DNA from: Prevotellaceae bacterium UBA2718
Lineage (GTDB): Bacteria; Bacteroidota; Bacteroidia; Bacteroidales; Bacteroidaceae
Reading direction: 5' to 3'
Length of the DNA: 19,754 bases
Assembly (NCBI GenBank): GCA_002353975.1
Contig: DEKQ01000027.1
Coordinates: 302-20,055 of the forward strand
Below the pieces are notes generated by a model that saw only the letters and a list, made by a program, of their open reading frames with translations, was not told the DNA's origin and ran no database searches. Both the position numbers and the translations under genes were made by a program. Positions 19,437 through 19,754 of this stretch are shown piece by piece. Position 1 is the first letter of the stretch; each line of letters opens with the position of its first letter.

Positions 19437-19754
19437 TTACTCTGCTGCCTGGTTCTCCAGGCGGTTTTCGATGTGCTTACCCAGTGTGAGGTATGCTATC
19501 GGAGCTGCCACGAAGATTGATGACAGTGTGCCGAATACCACGCCGAGTATCATAGCGAATGAGAATGAGCGGATAGAGTCACCGCCGAGGAAGAAGATAC
19601 AGAGCAGCACGATGAGCGTTGAGAGTGAGGTGTTCACCGTACGTGCCAGTGTCTGGTTGATAGAGCGGTTGAACGTGGTCTGTGCGTCCCACTTCGGGTG
19701 CAGCTTCAGGTTCTCACGTATGCGGTCGAATACCACCACCTTATCGTTGATAGA
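19437..19754 (-). CDS. secDF: SecDF/SecF protein-export membrane subunit, C-terminal part
   Basis: 105 residues to the stop at 19437; the 5' part lies outside the window. VVVFDRIREN at the start of the visible part is the conserved SecF motif, followed by SINQTLARTVNTSLSTLIVLLCIFFLGG and two further membrane helices (SFSFAMILGVVFGTLSSIFVAAPIAYLTL), as in the last transmembrane segments of SecF. Bacteroidetes usually carry SecD and SecF fused, so this is probably the end of a SecDF protein; whether it is fused cannot be seen here. It uses proton motive force to support SecYEG export. Convergent with the two-component genes and ended by the shared terminator; no functional link to them is suggested. 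Confidence 0.92.
   Translation of the reverse strand, partial: SINDKVVVFDRIRENLKLHPKWDAQTTFNRSINQTLARTVNTSLSTLIVLLCIFFLGGDSIRSFSFAMILGVVFGTLSSIFVAAPIAYLTLGKHIENRLENQAAE

Overview
The window looks like a chromosomal segment from a Bacteroidales bacterium, most likely Prevotella-like. The evidence is promoters of the Bacteroidetes type (TTTG, about 19-20 bases, TAnnTTTG), no Shine-Dalgarno-like starts, Bacteroidetes-typical families (DUF5020, DUF2490, DUF4956, fused SecDF), AT-rich 7-bp repeats and roughly balanced base composition. All assignments come from reading the translated sequence; no search was run.

Layout. (1) 1-4242, minus strand: the N-terminal 1414 residues of a nonribosomal peptide synthetase (condensation, adenylation, carrier, second condensation) that runs off the left edge. 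Its frame stays open through three short repeat insertions. (2) 4320-5690, minus: miaB (tRNA methylthiotransferase), with a clear promoter at 5735-5765. (3) 5872-8847, plus: a purine-uptake set of xanthine phosphoribosyltransferase, an NCS2 xanthine/uracil-type permease and a DUF5020 (Tsx-like) outer-membrane protein, separated by repeat-filled spacers. (4) 8848-9190: repeats and a perfect 17-bp-arm hairpin. (5) 9191-9814: a hicAB toxin-antitoxin pair with its own promoter and a probable operator. (6) 9827-19293, plus: the most interesting region, described below. (7) 19380-19413: a bidirectional terminator, then the C-terminus of SecDF on the minus strand, cut by the right edge.

The region 9827-19293 reads as one functional unit. 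It encodes a surface lipoprotein and a secreted protein of the Cthe_2159-type beta-helix (carbohydrate-binding) family, a small Met/Pro-rich ORF, a small secreted protein, a VTC-type polyphosphate polymerase, a DUF4956 membrane protein, a DUF2490 outer-membrane protein, a decayed gene tail, and a LytS-type histidine kinase with a LytTR response regulator. Three promoters inside it (in front of the two beta-helix transcription units and the VTC unit) carry the same arrangement: two 9-bp direct repeats TTC(G/A)(C/T)TGAA, 21 bp start to start, 28-29 bp upstream of the -7 box, with an inverted repeat ending next to the -7 box. Paired 9-bp repeats with 12-bp spacers are the known binding geometry of LytTR regulators, so I infer that the encoded two-component system controls the beta-helix proteins and the VTC/DUF4956/DUF2490 genes. 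Its biochemical output is unknown; an envelope or surface polymer process is my inference.
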